A stretch of 64,000 nucleotides of DNA from Nostoc sp. TCL26-01. GTDB lineage: Bacteria; Cyanobacteriota; Cyanobacteriia; Cyanobacteriales; Nostocaceae. Position 1 is the first letter of the stretch. Each line of letters begins with the position of its first letter. The stretch is taken from positions 834,001 through 898,000 of the forward strand of contig NZ_CP040297.1 in the NCBI RefSeq assembly GCF_013393945.1. The letters are read 5' to 3'. Positions 46,901 through 54,608 of this stretch are shown here, one piece after another. A program made the position numbers and the translations under genes. A model generated the notes under the pieces. The model was given only the letters and a program-made list of their open reading frames with translations, had not been told where the DNA came from and ran no database searches.

Positions 46901-48109
46901 CGATGTCTCAGAACTATACGCACCTGCGGCAATACTATTTACTGAGTCAGACCCTAACAACACATCATCTGTGCTGTACAGATTATCTTTGGATAAATAA
47001 AATTTAGTTGTACTGGCAACGGCACTACCAACACCTTGGTTTTTCACCTGATAACTAATATTCAGGGTGCTACCTACTGATGCTGATGTCGGAGATGTGG
47101 CATTTTGAATCAATAAGTCTGGTTTACCAGCTGAGGTAATAGTAATGGCATTACCAAAGGCATTGTTATTTTCGTTACTTTCATTTACCAATCCATCGCC
47201 ATCAACATAGTAAATCAAGTAGTAATTACCAGTGTTGATGCTGCTATTGATGGTAAGTGTAGATGATTCTTGGCTATATGCACCTGCGGCAAGGCTATTT
47301 ACACTGTCATAGCCTAAATACACATCATTACTATCAATGGTTAAATCCGAGGATAAGTAGAAGTCGGTAAAAGTTAAACCAGCTGACCCATTACCGAGAT
47401 TTTTTACCTGATAGTTGATTTGAATGCTGCTACCAACGGCTGCTGTAGTGGGAATTGAAGCATTCTGTGCTGTTAAATCAGGCTGAGTAATAGTAATAGC
47501 ATTACCAAAGGCATTGTTATTTTCGTTACTTTCACTGACATAATCATCGCCATCAACATGGTAAATCAGATAATAACTACCAGCCTTAACGGTACTATCA
47601 ATGGTAAGTGTGGATGATTCTTGGCTATATGCACCTGCGGCAATACCACTTACGTAGTCATAACCTAAAGATACATCACTACTATCAATGGTTAAATCTG
47701 AGGATAAGTAGAAGTTGGTGTAACTATACCCAGCCGCCGCATTACCTAAGTTTTTCACCTGATAGTTGATTTGGATGCTGCTACCAACGGCTGCTGTGGT
47801 GGGAATTGAAGCATTCTGTGCAGTGAGGTCTGGTAGTGTCGATGTGGCTGAAATCGCCTGACTACCAATGCTGTTACCTGCTGCATCTTTAGCTACATTG
47901 CCCTCAACATCTTTCTTGTCTCCAGAAATATACGCTGTTTGGGCGGTAGAACTACTGGCAGTACTTGATTTGAAAGGATACAAGCCAGGGAAAATCGAGT
48001 GGAGATAATTGAGGCGATCGCTAAAAATATCAGTATTACGAGTCGATGTTGGTGTTACATTGATGTCATCTGATTTCTTGTTGCTGTTATATTCACGGTT
48101 AAGAGTCAT
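44000..48109 (-). CDS. Giant CARDB-repeat subtilisin-like serine protease
   Basis: 1369 residues. A 100-residue Ser/Thr/Asn-rich leader without a classical signal peptide is followed by eight CARDB-type Ig-like repeats, each beginning (P/A)DL..QNA..P..A.VGS and ending in SNENNN.../SETNNL. Residues about 1060-1369 form a peptidase S8 domain: Asp near 1110 in AVIDSGVDYTHPDL, His near 1166 in NHHGTHVAGTIAAV, Ser near 1332 in LRGTSMAAPQVSG. All three catalytic residues are present. Export by a type I-like route without a cleaved signal is typical of such cyanobacterial proteins, but no RTX repeats are seen. The protease lying C-terminal to the repeats is less common than the reverse. Confidence 0.88.
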   Translation of the reverse strand: MTLNREYNSNKKSDDINVTPTSTRNTDIFSDRLNYLHSIFPGLYPFKSSTASSSTAQTAYISGDKKDVEGNVAKDAAGNSIGSQAISATSTLPDLTAQNASIPTTAAVGSSIQINYQVKNLGNAAAGYSYTNFYLSSDLTIDSSDVSLGYDYVSGIAAGAYSQESSTLTIDSTVKAGSYYLIYHVDGDDYVSESNENNNAFGNAITITQPDLTAQNASIPTTAAVGSSIQINYQVKNLGNGSAGLTFTDFYLSSDLTIDSNDVYLGYDSVNSLAAGAYSQESSTLTINSSINTGNYYLIYYVDGDGLVNESNENNNAFGNAITITSAGKPDLLIQNATSPTSASVGSTLNISYQVKNQGVGSAVASTTKFYLSKDNLYSTDDVLLGSDSVNSIAAGAYSSETSALIVANSIAAGNYYLLFQADGNNNLAETSETNNLVAKAITINKADLIIQNATSPTSASVGSTLNISYQVKNQGVGSAIASTTKFYLSKDNLYSTDDVLLGSDSVNSIAAGAYSSETSALIIANSIASGNYYLLFQADGNNNLAETSETNNLVAKAITINKADLIIQNATSPASTSVGSTINISYQVKNQGVGSAVASTTKFYLSKDNLYSTDDVLLGSDSVNSIAANAYSSETSALIVANSIAAGNYYLLFQADGNSNVAETSETNNLVAKAITINGPKPDLIIQNISVPSLIDPGNSGVITFNYQLANIGTASAATSTTKFYLSKDASLSSDDTLLGYDQNYFYSGLSPNTYSAESYIAIINSNTFSGNYYLLFQADANGVISESNESNNIASKAITIAVPDLVIQNAVAPASANIGTNIQLSYQLKNQGNGTASYNTTYFYLSQDNSLSSDDINLGSSLISTIAPAGVSSQSASVYLSSTTALGNYFLLYRADGNNSLLESNENNNVVAKAITITAPDLVITSTTVPTSVAIGTTLTFTYEVKNQGNGNADASKTEFSLSRDTSIGNDDDVSIGYSTTATPILLPSGVFTQTISWTVDPTIAAGKYYLMFKADGSGDVAESNENNNSVYNTVPITVTPINGGGFNSTTGYGLINAAAAVAKALGQSTFADVPNLGGDDWAADMVKAPEVWAKGYTGQGVIVAVIDSGVDYTHPDLSANAWKNTKEIAGNGKDDDGNGYIDDVYGWNFVSNNNTPLDDNHHGTHVAGTIAAVKNSFGVTGIAYNAKIMAVKVLDSDGNGNSGAIANGIRYAVNNGARVINLSLGGSASTDEQSAIQYAASKGAIVVIAAGNDGGADPLYPARYANQWGLAVGAVFYNRTLTDFSNRPGTTPLAYVTAPGAYFTGDDDLGIGIYSTLPGGQYGFLRGTSMAAPQVSGVIALMLSAKNTLTDAQVRQIVTSTSGNAA
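46080..47110. repeat. Tandem near-identical CARDB repeats, about 345-bp period
   Basis: Three consecutive units in the subtilisin gene (about 46080-46425, 46425-46770, 46770-47115) are almost the same at the DNA level, including silent positions (for example GATTATCTTTGGATAAATAA in each). The flanking five CARDB units are clearly more diverged. This points to recent expansion or gene conversion. Confidence 0.85.
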
Positions 48110-48436
48110 GAGATATTTAGCCTCACAGATTAAATTAAATTTATGCAGTCATAATCATTAGAACTGGTTAAACATCAACCGCAAATTGAGACACAGTAAC
48201 AGCTACTATTATTTTTTCATGATAAAAAATAATCATGAAATTCGACGATTTATTAGTGCTAATTATGGCTTTGATCAAGTATATAATTTCTTTTTTTAAA
48301 AAATAATCAAAAATTATTTATACAAACTGAAGTAATCGTACAAAATTGCTACAGTAAGTTAGTAATACAAAATTCTCACTTGAAGATATATAGCGATTTT
48401 CATGCCGATGAAGTACACCAGTCTAGTCTAGAGGTC

Positions 48437-48499
48437 GTAGGGGCAGGTTAAGTGAGATACTAGTGAATAATGTCAACATATCTGTTAACCCGCCCCTAC
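48437..48499. repeat. Foldback with 15-bp arms (GTAGGGGCAGGTTAA)
   Basis: GTAGGGGCAGGTTAA (48437-48451) and TTAACCCGCCCCTAC (48485-48499) pair with one mismatch around a 33-base loop. Likely a small dispersed non-autonomous element. Confidence 0.75.
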
Positions 48500-48575
48500 T
48501 TGCTTGTGAGAAATGCGGGTAGCCTCTGTTGAGTAAAAATATTTACCTCACTCAACTGGGAAAAGCTATATATTA

Positions 48576-48683
48576 ATCTGATTTGATTTCTAAATCACTT
48601 GTAGAGGTTGGGGACTGGGGACTGGGAAGAAAGAATAAAGGTGTACTGAGTTTTATTCAAAAATCAAATATGAGTCCTATGGG
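48576..48683 (-). repeat. Dispersed repeat, copy B (inverted relative to copy A)
   Basis: Reverse complement of 30965-31093: AATCTGATTTGATTTCTAAA, ACTTGTAGAGGTTGGGGACT, GGTGTACTGAGTTTTATTCA and ATATGAGTCCTATGGGA correspond in order. Its GGGGACT heptamers replace the CCCAGTA ones of copy A. Confidence 0.75.
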
Positions 48684-48741
48684 AATCCGATTTGATTCCT
48701 GAAATAATTTGCCTATTGCCTATTGCCTATTTGCCTAATTC

Positions 48742-49038
48742 CTAATTCCAATCTTGCTCCTCTCTTTTCCCCCGACTCTTATAAATGCCACCGACTTGAT
48801 GTAGTTGGCGGGTTTTCTCGAACAGTTGAGATTCGGTTAACCCCCATTGTTGCAAAACTTTATCTAAGTCTTGTTGAATGTCCCTCGCGCCGGGGAAGCC
48901 TTGATAACGAATTCGCAATCTAGCTAATTCAGCTAAATTTTGATCTGTTGCCGTTTGAGTGAGTAGAATATTAACAAAGGAGCGATCGCGGTTGTATTGG
49001 GGGTGCTGTTGATCTTTACTTCCGTGTGATTCGGCCAT
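48742..49038 (-). CDS. DUF3288 family protein
   Basis: 98 residues with the cyanobacterial DUF3288 core TATDQNLAELARLRIRYQGF, PGARDIQQDLDKVLQQWGLT and ESQLFEKTRQLHQVG. Entirely helical, soluble, charged, no Cys. Function unknown. It is divergent from clpC, sharing a 230-bp upstream region. Confidence 0.85.
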   Translation of the reverse strand: MAESHGSKDQQHPQYNRDRSFVNILLTQTATDQNLAELARLRIRYQGFPGARDIQQDLDKVLQQWGLTESQLFEKTRQLHQVGGIYKSRGKREEQDWN

Positions 49039-49270
49039 GATTTATACCTACAGTAGGATAAAAATTCCTTCGGAGTCTAGAGGTCAGAGTGTGGCGATCG
49101 CGCCATAATTTAATCATGACGGCAACTACACCTGAGCCAATACGGCTCTCACCACTGTCACTTCATCATAAGTAAAGATACATTGTCTTTAAGAAAGTAC
49201 AAAAAAGTTTAAGAAACGGGTGAACTTTATCTCACCCACAGTCCAAGCAGCAAGGGAGCAAGAACCCGCT

Positions 49271-51715
49271 ATGTTTGAACACTTCACTTCCGAAGCCATC
49301 AAAGTCATTATGCTCGCTCAGGAGGAAGCACGTCGCCTGGGACACAACTTCGTAGGAACAGAACAAATTCTCCTGGGCTTGATGGGAGAAGGAACTGGGG
49401 TTGCTGCCAAAGTGCTGACAGAGTTGGGTGTGACTCTCAAAGATGCCCGTCGAGAGGTCGAAAAAATCATCGGTAGGGGGTCTGGGTTTGTGCCACCAGA
49501 AATTCCCTTTACCCCCAAGGTGAAAAGCCTCTTCGAGCAATCGTTTAGAGAAGCTCATAGTTTAGGTCATAACTATATCAATACAGAACATTTACTCTTA
49601 GGTTTAACTGAGGCTGGCGAAGGTGTTGCCGCTAAAGTACTGCAAAACCTCGGTGTTGACCTGAAAACTGTTCGTAATTCTGTTGTTCGTCGTTTAGGCG
49701 AAGATCCAACTGTGCTAGTAGGTGGTGGTAGTTCTCGACGTACCCAAGCACCAACGACAGAAGAGTTTGGTAGAAACCTAACTAAATTAGCACAAGAAGG
49801 TAGACTCGACCCCGTAGTTGGTCGGCAAAAAGAAATTGAGCGAGCAGTCCAGATTCTCGGTCGCCGCACGAAGAATAACCCCGTGTTAATTGGTGAACCA
49901 GGGGTAGGTAAAACAGCGATCGCTGAAGGTCTAGCTCAACGTATCATCAATCAAGATGTGCCGGATGTTTTGCAAGACAAGCAAGTCATTAGTCTCGACA
50001 TGGGTTTACTGGTAGCAGGAACCCGCTTCCGGGGTGACTTTGAGGAACGCATCAAAAAAATCATCGATGAAGTCCGCACGGCTGGAAATATCATCCTGGT
50101 GATAGATGAAATTCACACCCTAGTTGGTGCAGGTGGTACAGAAGGCGGTTTAGACGCTGCCAATATCCTCAAGCCAGCCTTAGCCAGAGGTGAATTGCAG
50201 TGTATCGGTGCTACCACATTAGACGAATATCGTCAACATATCGAGCGTGATGCTGCCCTAGAGCGTCGTTTCCAACCTATTATGGTCGGGGAACCCACAG
50301 TAGACGAAACAATAGAGATTCTCTACGGTTTGCGGGGAGCCTATGAGCAGCATCATCGCGTTGAGATTTCTGATGCAGCAGTAGTTGCAGCTGCCCAGTT
50401 ATCGGATAGATATATTAGCGATCGCTTCCTGCCCGACAAAGCCATAGACTTAATTGATGAAGCTGGCTCTCGTGTGCGTCTGCGAAACTCCCAAATTTCT
50501 GCCGATAAAGAACTCAAGCGCAAACTCGCAGAAGTTATCAAAGCTAAAAACGATGCGGTGAGACTCCAGAACTTTGATAAAGCAACAGAACTGCGAGATC
50601 AAGAAATTGCCCTAGAAACTGAACTACAAGCAGCCGCCGCATCTCCAACCGCTAAACCCGTTGTTGATGAAGAAGACATTGCCCAAATCGTCGCTTCCTG
50701 GACAGGCGTACCAGTCAACAAACTCACTGAGTCTGAATCTGAGCTACTCCTACACCTAGAAGACACCTTACACCAAAGGTTAATTGGTCAAGCACAAGCA
50801 GTCACCTCTGTTTCTCGCGCCATCCGTCGTGCTAGAGTCGGCTTAAAGAGTCCTCATCGTCCCATTGCTAGCTTTATCTTCTCCGGCCCCACGGGAGTCG
50901 GCAAAACTGAACTAGCAAAAGCACTAGCAGCTTATTTCTTCGGTGCAGAAGAAGCGATGATTCGGCTAGATATGTCTGAGTACATGGAAAGCCACACTGT
51001 ATCCAAGCTCATCGGTTCACCTCCTGGTTATGTCGGTTACGACGAAGGCGGACAACTTACGGAAGCTGTGCGGCGCAAACCATACACAGTGGTGCTGTTC
51101 GACGAAATCGAAAAAGCGCACCCAGATGTATTCAATATGCTGCTGCAAATCTTAGACGATGGTCATCTCACCGATGCCAAAGGTCGGAAAGTAGACTTCA
51201 AGAATACCTTGATTATCTTAACTTCCAATATTGGTTCTAAAGTGATTGAAAAAGGTGGCGGTAGCTTAGGCTTTGAATTTGACAATCAAGCTGAAGCTAG
51301 CTACAACCGCATCCGTAACTTAGTCAATGAAGAAATGAAAAATTACTTCCGACCTGAGTTTCTCAACCGGGTGGATGAAATTATCGTCTTCACTCAACTA
51401 TCTAAAGATGAAGTCAAAGTCATTGCGGATATTATGCTCCGTGATGTTGCTAGCCGCCTGACTGAGAAGGGTATAACTTTAGAAGTCACCGAAGCCTTCA
51501 AAGACTTGGTAGTTAGGGAAGGTTACAACCCCAGCTACGGTGCTAGACCATTACGCCGAGCAATTATGCGCTTGTTAGAAGATTCTCTAGCAGAAGCCTT
51601 ACTCTCTGGTGAAATTCTCGATGGTGACACAGCCATTGTGGATGTCAACGATGATGGTCAAGTGCAGATACGTAAGTCAGAAACACGCGAGTTACTCTTA
51701 GCGAATGTGGGTTAA
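49271..51715 (+). CDS. clpC: ClpC, Hsp100 unfoldase of the Clp protease
   Basis: 814 residues from ATG 49271 ([20 protein letters not shown]), the universal ClpC start; a GTG at 49220 would add 17 residues that do not fit. Two Clp-N repeats (about 1-145), AAA-1 with Walker A GEPGVGKT and Walker [14 protein letters not shown], a UVR-like coiled linker (about 420-455), and AAA-2 with GPTGVGKT and [14 protein letters not shown]. It should feed ClpP/ClpR with substrates in the cytoplasm and is essential in cyanobacteria studied. A strong terminator follows. Confidence 0.97.
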   Translation: MFEHFTSEAIKVIMLAQEEARRLGHNFVGTEQILLGLMGEGTGVAAKVLTELGVTLKDARREVEKIIGRGSGFVPPEIPFTPKVKSLFEQSFREAHSLGHNYINTEHLLLGLTEAGEGVAAKVLQNLGVDLKTVRNSVVRRLGEDPTVLVGGGSSRRTQAPTTEEFGRNLTKLAQEGRLDPVVGRQKEIERAVQILGRRTKNNPVLIGEPGVGKTAIAEGLAQRIINQDVPDVLQDKQVISLDMGLLVAGTRFRGDFEERIKKIIDEVRTAGNIILVIDEIHTLVGAGGTEGGLDAANILKPALARGELQCIGATTLDEYRQHIERDAALERRFQPIMVGEPTVDETIEILYGLRGAYEQHHRVEISDAAVVAAAQLSDRYISDRFLPDKAIDLIDEAGSRVRLRNSQISADKELKRKLAEVIKAKNDAVRLQNFDKATELRDQEIALETELQAAAASPTAKPVVDEEDIAQIVASWTGVPVNKLTESESELLLHLEDTLHQRLIGQAQAVTSVSRAIRRARVGLKSPHRPIASFIFSGPTGVGKTELAKALAAYFFGAEEAMIRLDMSEYMESHTVSKLIGSPPGYVGYDEGGQLTEAVRRKPYTVVLFDEIEKAHPDVFNMLLQILDDGHLTDAKGRKVDFKNTLIILTSNIGSKVIEKGGGSLGFEFDNQAEASYNRIRNLVNEEMKNYFRPEFLNRVDEIIVFTQLSKDEVKVIADIMLRDVASRLTEKGITLEVTEAFKDLVVREGYNPSYGARPLRRAIMRLLEDSLAEALLSGEILDGDTAIVDVNDDGQVQIRKSETRELLLANVG

Positions 51716-51773
51716 GAGTTATCACGAAAAAACTGCTTTGAGTCAATTATGAGCTAAAGACTAGCTTTTTATT

Positions 51774-51804
51774 ACCTCTGGTAGAACTATACCAGAGGTT
51801 TTTT
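51774..51804 (+). terminator. Intrinsic terminator after clpC
   Basis: ACCTCTGGTA (51774-51783), 6-base loop, TACCAGAGGT (51790-51799), continuing into TTTTTT (51799-51804). Confidence 0.93.
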
Positions 51805-52014
51805 ATTTGGCTTCGCTTGTCAGTTGTCATAATTGGAGCAACCGTTTTGGCTAACGATGCAACTTCATACTGATATTTTAAATTTAATTGCTTTGCAAGG
51901 TATCAAGCCTACAAGCTTGAAAGTTTCTCTTGCTCCACTTTTGCTTAAAGCTTAGTACAGTAATTTCTCAGGGTAAGTCCATGTGAAAAATCTTGATTTT
52001 AAGCTTTTGGGCTA

Positions 52015-52680
52015 CTAATAATGGTTATTTTGCTTCCGCCGACTTATACTATATAATTTCTTTCTTAAATGATAAATAACTATTTGACAATAAGGTTTAT
52101 ATTGACCGTCATTTTGTTTATTACTCCACCGTTGAATTTTTTTATTTAAAATTGCTTCTGTCCAATCTCCCTTGGGATGTTGACTTTTTAGCTGTTTAAG
52201 TACAAGTTCTAAAACTTCTTTCCTATTGTTAACCAAAGTTTGCATATTAAGGTTTAAAACTTGATTTAACTCATTATTTACAGCTATATCATCAGAAGCA
52301 ATTTCTCCATTCCCAAGATATCTAATTAAATCTTCACAATTTCTATGATTATCAAGAGGATTAATAGTAATTTCTATATTACCCTTCTTTGTATCACAAT
52401 GTTGCAAGTGACTTGGCGAACCTTGACCACCTTCACAAGCACCAAGCAAGTTATTATAATCTAACTGAAGTTCTTTATATTCATCTTGCGATCGCCAATG
52501 TTCAATTTTCATTTTGTCAGCAATAATACGTTGCATACAATAGCAGCAAATATGTCCTTGCTCGGTTAGTAAAGATTCCCGTAATTCATCTTTTTCAGAA
52601 TAATTATCATAATTAGCAAAAGATTTGAGGCGATGCTCAAGTAATGATTGAGGTTCCCTACCCTTGATAATACGCTTCAT
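52015..52680 (-). CDS. ptuB: PtuB-type HNH endonuclease of a Septu defence system
   Basis: 221 residues. The nuclease core is compact: EQGHICCYCMQRIIADKMKI with Cys45/Cys46/Cys48, then EHWRSQDEY (His61), LDYNNLLGACEGGQG with Asn and Cys, and a later HCDTKKGN. This is the HNH arrangement of the retron/Septu-associated family (TIGR02646-like). PtuB is the DNA-cutting effector controlled by the PtuA ATPase, whose gene ends 12 bp upstream on the same strand. Base composition is distinctly more AT-rich than clpC next door, fitting horizontal acquisition. Confidence 0.85.
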   Translation of the reverse strand: MKRIIKGREPQSLLEHRLKSFANYDNYSEKDELRESLLTEQGHICCYCMQRIIADKMKIEHWRSQDEYKELQLDYNNLLGACEGGQGSPSHLQHCDTKKGNIEITINPLDNHRNCEDLIRYLGNGEIASDDIAVNNELNQVLNLNMQTLVNNRKEVLELVLKQLKSQHPKGDWTEAILNKKIQRWSNKQNDGQYKPYCQIVIYHLRKKLYSISRRKQNNHY

Positions 52681-52692
52681 ATTTGTAATTAT

Positions 52693-54003
52693 CTAATCTT
52701 CCAAAAAACCAATAAGTGTATTAGCACGAACCACTTCTGAATCATTCTCACCAAGTAAATTAGATAATTCATTTAAAGCCGACTTCGCTGCTTCTAAATC
52801 TCCATCATCTATTAATTGAAAACAGTGATTTATCTGCTGTTGTACTTCATTTGGTCTTTCTTTTACATTCATTAATTCATATAAAATAGAGTTACTATCT
52901 TTGCCATAGGTATAGGGTGTATTCTCCACTAACTGAGAATTTTCCAAAATAAATACATTTTCTCTTCTGACTCCACTCAATACCTGCGGCGAATGAGTAG
53001 TCACAATAAATTGACAATTAGGAAATGTTTGTGTCAAACTGCGAATTACAGTTCTTTGCCACTGGGGATGTAAATGCAAGTCTATTTCATCAATTAAAAC
53101 TATTCCTTCTCCTGATAACGCATCATTAGAACTTGGGTTAGCGATCGCCAATCGCCTTGCTAAGTCGGTGACTATCATTAATAACATCTTTTCACCATCA
53201 GATAGTTGCTCTAACCTTAAATCTTGGCGATTTTTTGTAATAATCAATGAAGGTTGAATGGGAACTTTATCAGAATAAAAATCTCGTTCTGTTGTTGACC
53301 TTACTACTCGTAAATCCGAAAAATTACTGTTAGAGAATCTCTCTAAGAAATTTATAATAGCTCTTCTGATAATCTCTAATTTGGGGTTTCTGTAATTATG
53401 ACTATCTCTTAATCTAATTTCATTTTCATAATCTTCCTCTTCTTTAAACCAATCAAAAAAATCCTGGAAGTCATTCACCCCTGTAGAAAAAGCTTTTTCG
53501 TAAGCATACAATTGATGATACAGTTCTTTCTTAGTTTTCTGGCTGCCCTTACTTTTAAAAGTGTAGGGATTTTTTAAAACCATTCTATGGGTTTGATAAT
53601 AAACCATTACTGGTAAATTGAAATCAGGATGATATTTTAAATTATATTGTAAGCGTTTAATATAATGAGTAATCTCATCATAGTTACTTTTATTTTGTGT
53701 ATATACACGTTCTTGCAGCATCTTCCAAGATAACTTTTCTCCTTGTCCTACTAAAATTGTTATAGTATTATCAGTAGAATTAGAATTAATATTTATATCA
53801 TTTTCCGTGAACCTCACTTCTGATTTTTTACTATTACGGAGTATAGCTACAAATTGAGATAACATTATCGCCATACAATCTAAAATAGACGACTTGCCTG
53901 CACCGTTTATACCAATCAATACCGATTTTTTGCTGGGAGGAAAGTTCAAGACAATTTCCTTCAATCCTCTAAAATTCTGAATGTGCAGCTTTTCAATATG
54001 CAT
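52693..54003 (-). CDS. ptuA: PtuA-type AAA/SMC-like ATPase of a Septu defence system
   Basis: 436 residues. MHIEKLHIQNFRGLKEIVLN starts the ABC/SMC-like fold; Walker A is GINGAGKSSI (31-40), the signature motif is EQLSDGEKMLL (about 269-279) and Walker B is GIVLIDEIDLHLHPQW (about 307-322), followed by the switch His in IVTTHSPQVL. This is the OLD/PtuA-like domain plan. With PtuB directly downstream it makes the two-gene type I Septu anti-phage system. No reverse transcriptase or msr/msd-like element is seen, so it is not a retron. Confidence 0.87.
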   Translation of the reverse strand: MHIEKLHIQNFRGLKEIVLNFPPSKKSVLIGINGAGKSSILDCMAIMLSQFVAILRNSKKSEVRFTENDININSNSTDNTITILVGQGEKLSWKMLQERVYTQNKSNYDEITHYIKRLQYNLKYHPDFNLPVMVYYQTHRMVLKNPYTFKSKGSQKTKKELYHQLYAYEKAFSTGVNDFQDFFDWFKEEEDYENEIRLRDSHNYRNPKLEIIRRAIINFLERFSNSNFSDLRVVRSTTERDFYSDKVPIQPSLIITKNRQDLRLEQLSDGEKMLLMIVTDLARRLAIANPSSNDALSGEGIVLIDEIDLHLHPQWQRTVIRSLTQTFPNCQFIVTTHSPQVLSGVRRENVFILENSQLVENTPYTYGKDSNSILYELMNVKERPNEVQQQINHCFQLIDDGDLEAAKSALNELSNLLGENDSEVVRANTLIGFLED

Positions 54004-54142
54004 GACTATAATTGTGAGTGCATTTAATATTTATCGAAAATTAGCAACGTTGTGAAACCGGAATAAAAACCTGATTTCTTCGCCATGCCTAACAATGTAA
54101 TACCTATAAACTAGGGACATACATAGCGCTAACTTTTTACAA

Positions 54143-54385
54143 TCAGTTCCATCCAGTACACCGATTTATCGCTTCCTCTAATGTAATATTGTGCTTGGTG
54201 ATGAGTTCAGCCGTTGATTTGGCACGAAAAGCTGCCCGATAATTGGCTCCTACTGACATTCCTGAACGGAGTAATTGTTTGCCTATGATTTGTGAGGTTG
54301 TTGGCTCTTTTGGTAAAGCTTCAACTAAATTAATTATCTGAAGAGCAAAAGATTGGGTTCTCTCCTTAAACTGTTCCTTATCCAT
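54143..54385 (-). pseudogene. Truncated four-helix-bundle (S23/IVP-like) protein
   Basis: The frame from ATG 54385 gives 80 residues: MDKEQFKERTQSFALQIINL, then LRSGMSVGANYRAAFRAKST, as in the four-helix-bundle family (about 115-120 residues, related to proteins encoded in 23S rRNA intervening sequences). After SVGANYRAAFRAKSTAEL the match to the usual (D/E)FIAKL...EEADE..YWLELL pattern collapses to ITKHNITLEEAINRCTGWN and a stop, so helices 3-4 are lost. Function unknown in any case. Probably a degraded gene. Confidence 0.6.
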
Positions 54386-54608
54386 AACTCTCCCAACCCG
54401 CAATCTCCAATCTCCAATCCTACATTGTCTTCCAGTCTCTGATCAACTGGCTTTGTCTCCTTAATTTGTGCAATAAGTCAACTAATAGCTCATAAATTTG
54501 TTTACACTATGAATAAGTTCAAATTTTTGTTTTTAAAAAAGAGTTTGACTTAAAATTTCACATCATTTTTTAACAAAAATATACACAATCCCAGAGCAAG
54601 CTGGAGGT

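Larger units (their letters stand above)
48110..48741. other. 0.6-kb intergenic region with two repeat elements
   Basis: Upstream region of the subtilisin gene, very AT-rich to 48400. Then a 63-bp foldback (48437-48499), dispersed repeat copy B (48576-48683) and TGCCTAT heptamers (48709-48733). No gene seen. Confidence 0.6.

Noticed and set aside
49232..49869. Antisense ORFs over the start of clpC
   Set aside because: They mirror the conserved Clp-N coding sequence and have no independent support.
52015..54003. Possible retron (Septu-type effector with reverse transcriptase)
   Set aside because: No reverse transcriptase frame or msr/msd-like inverted repeats were found within several kb.
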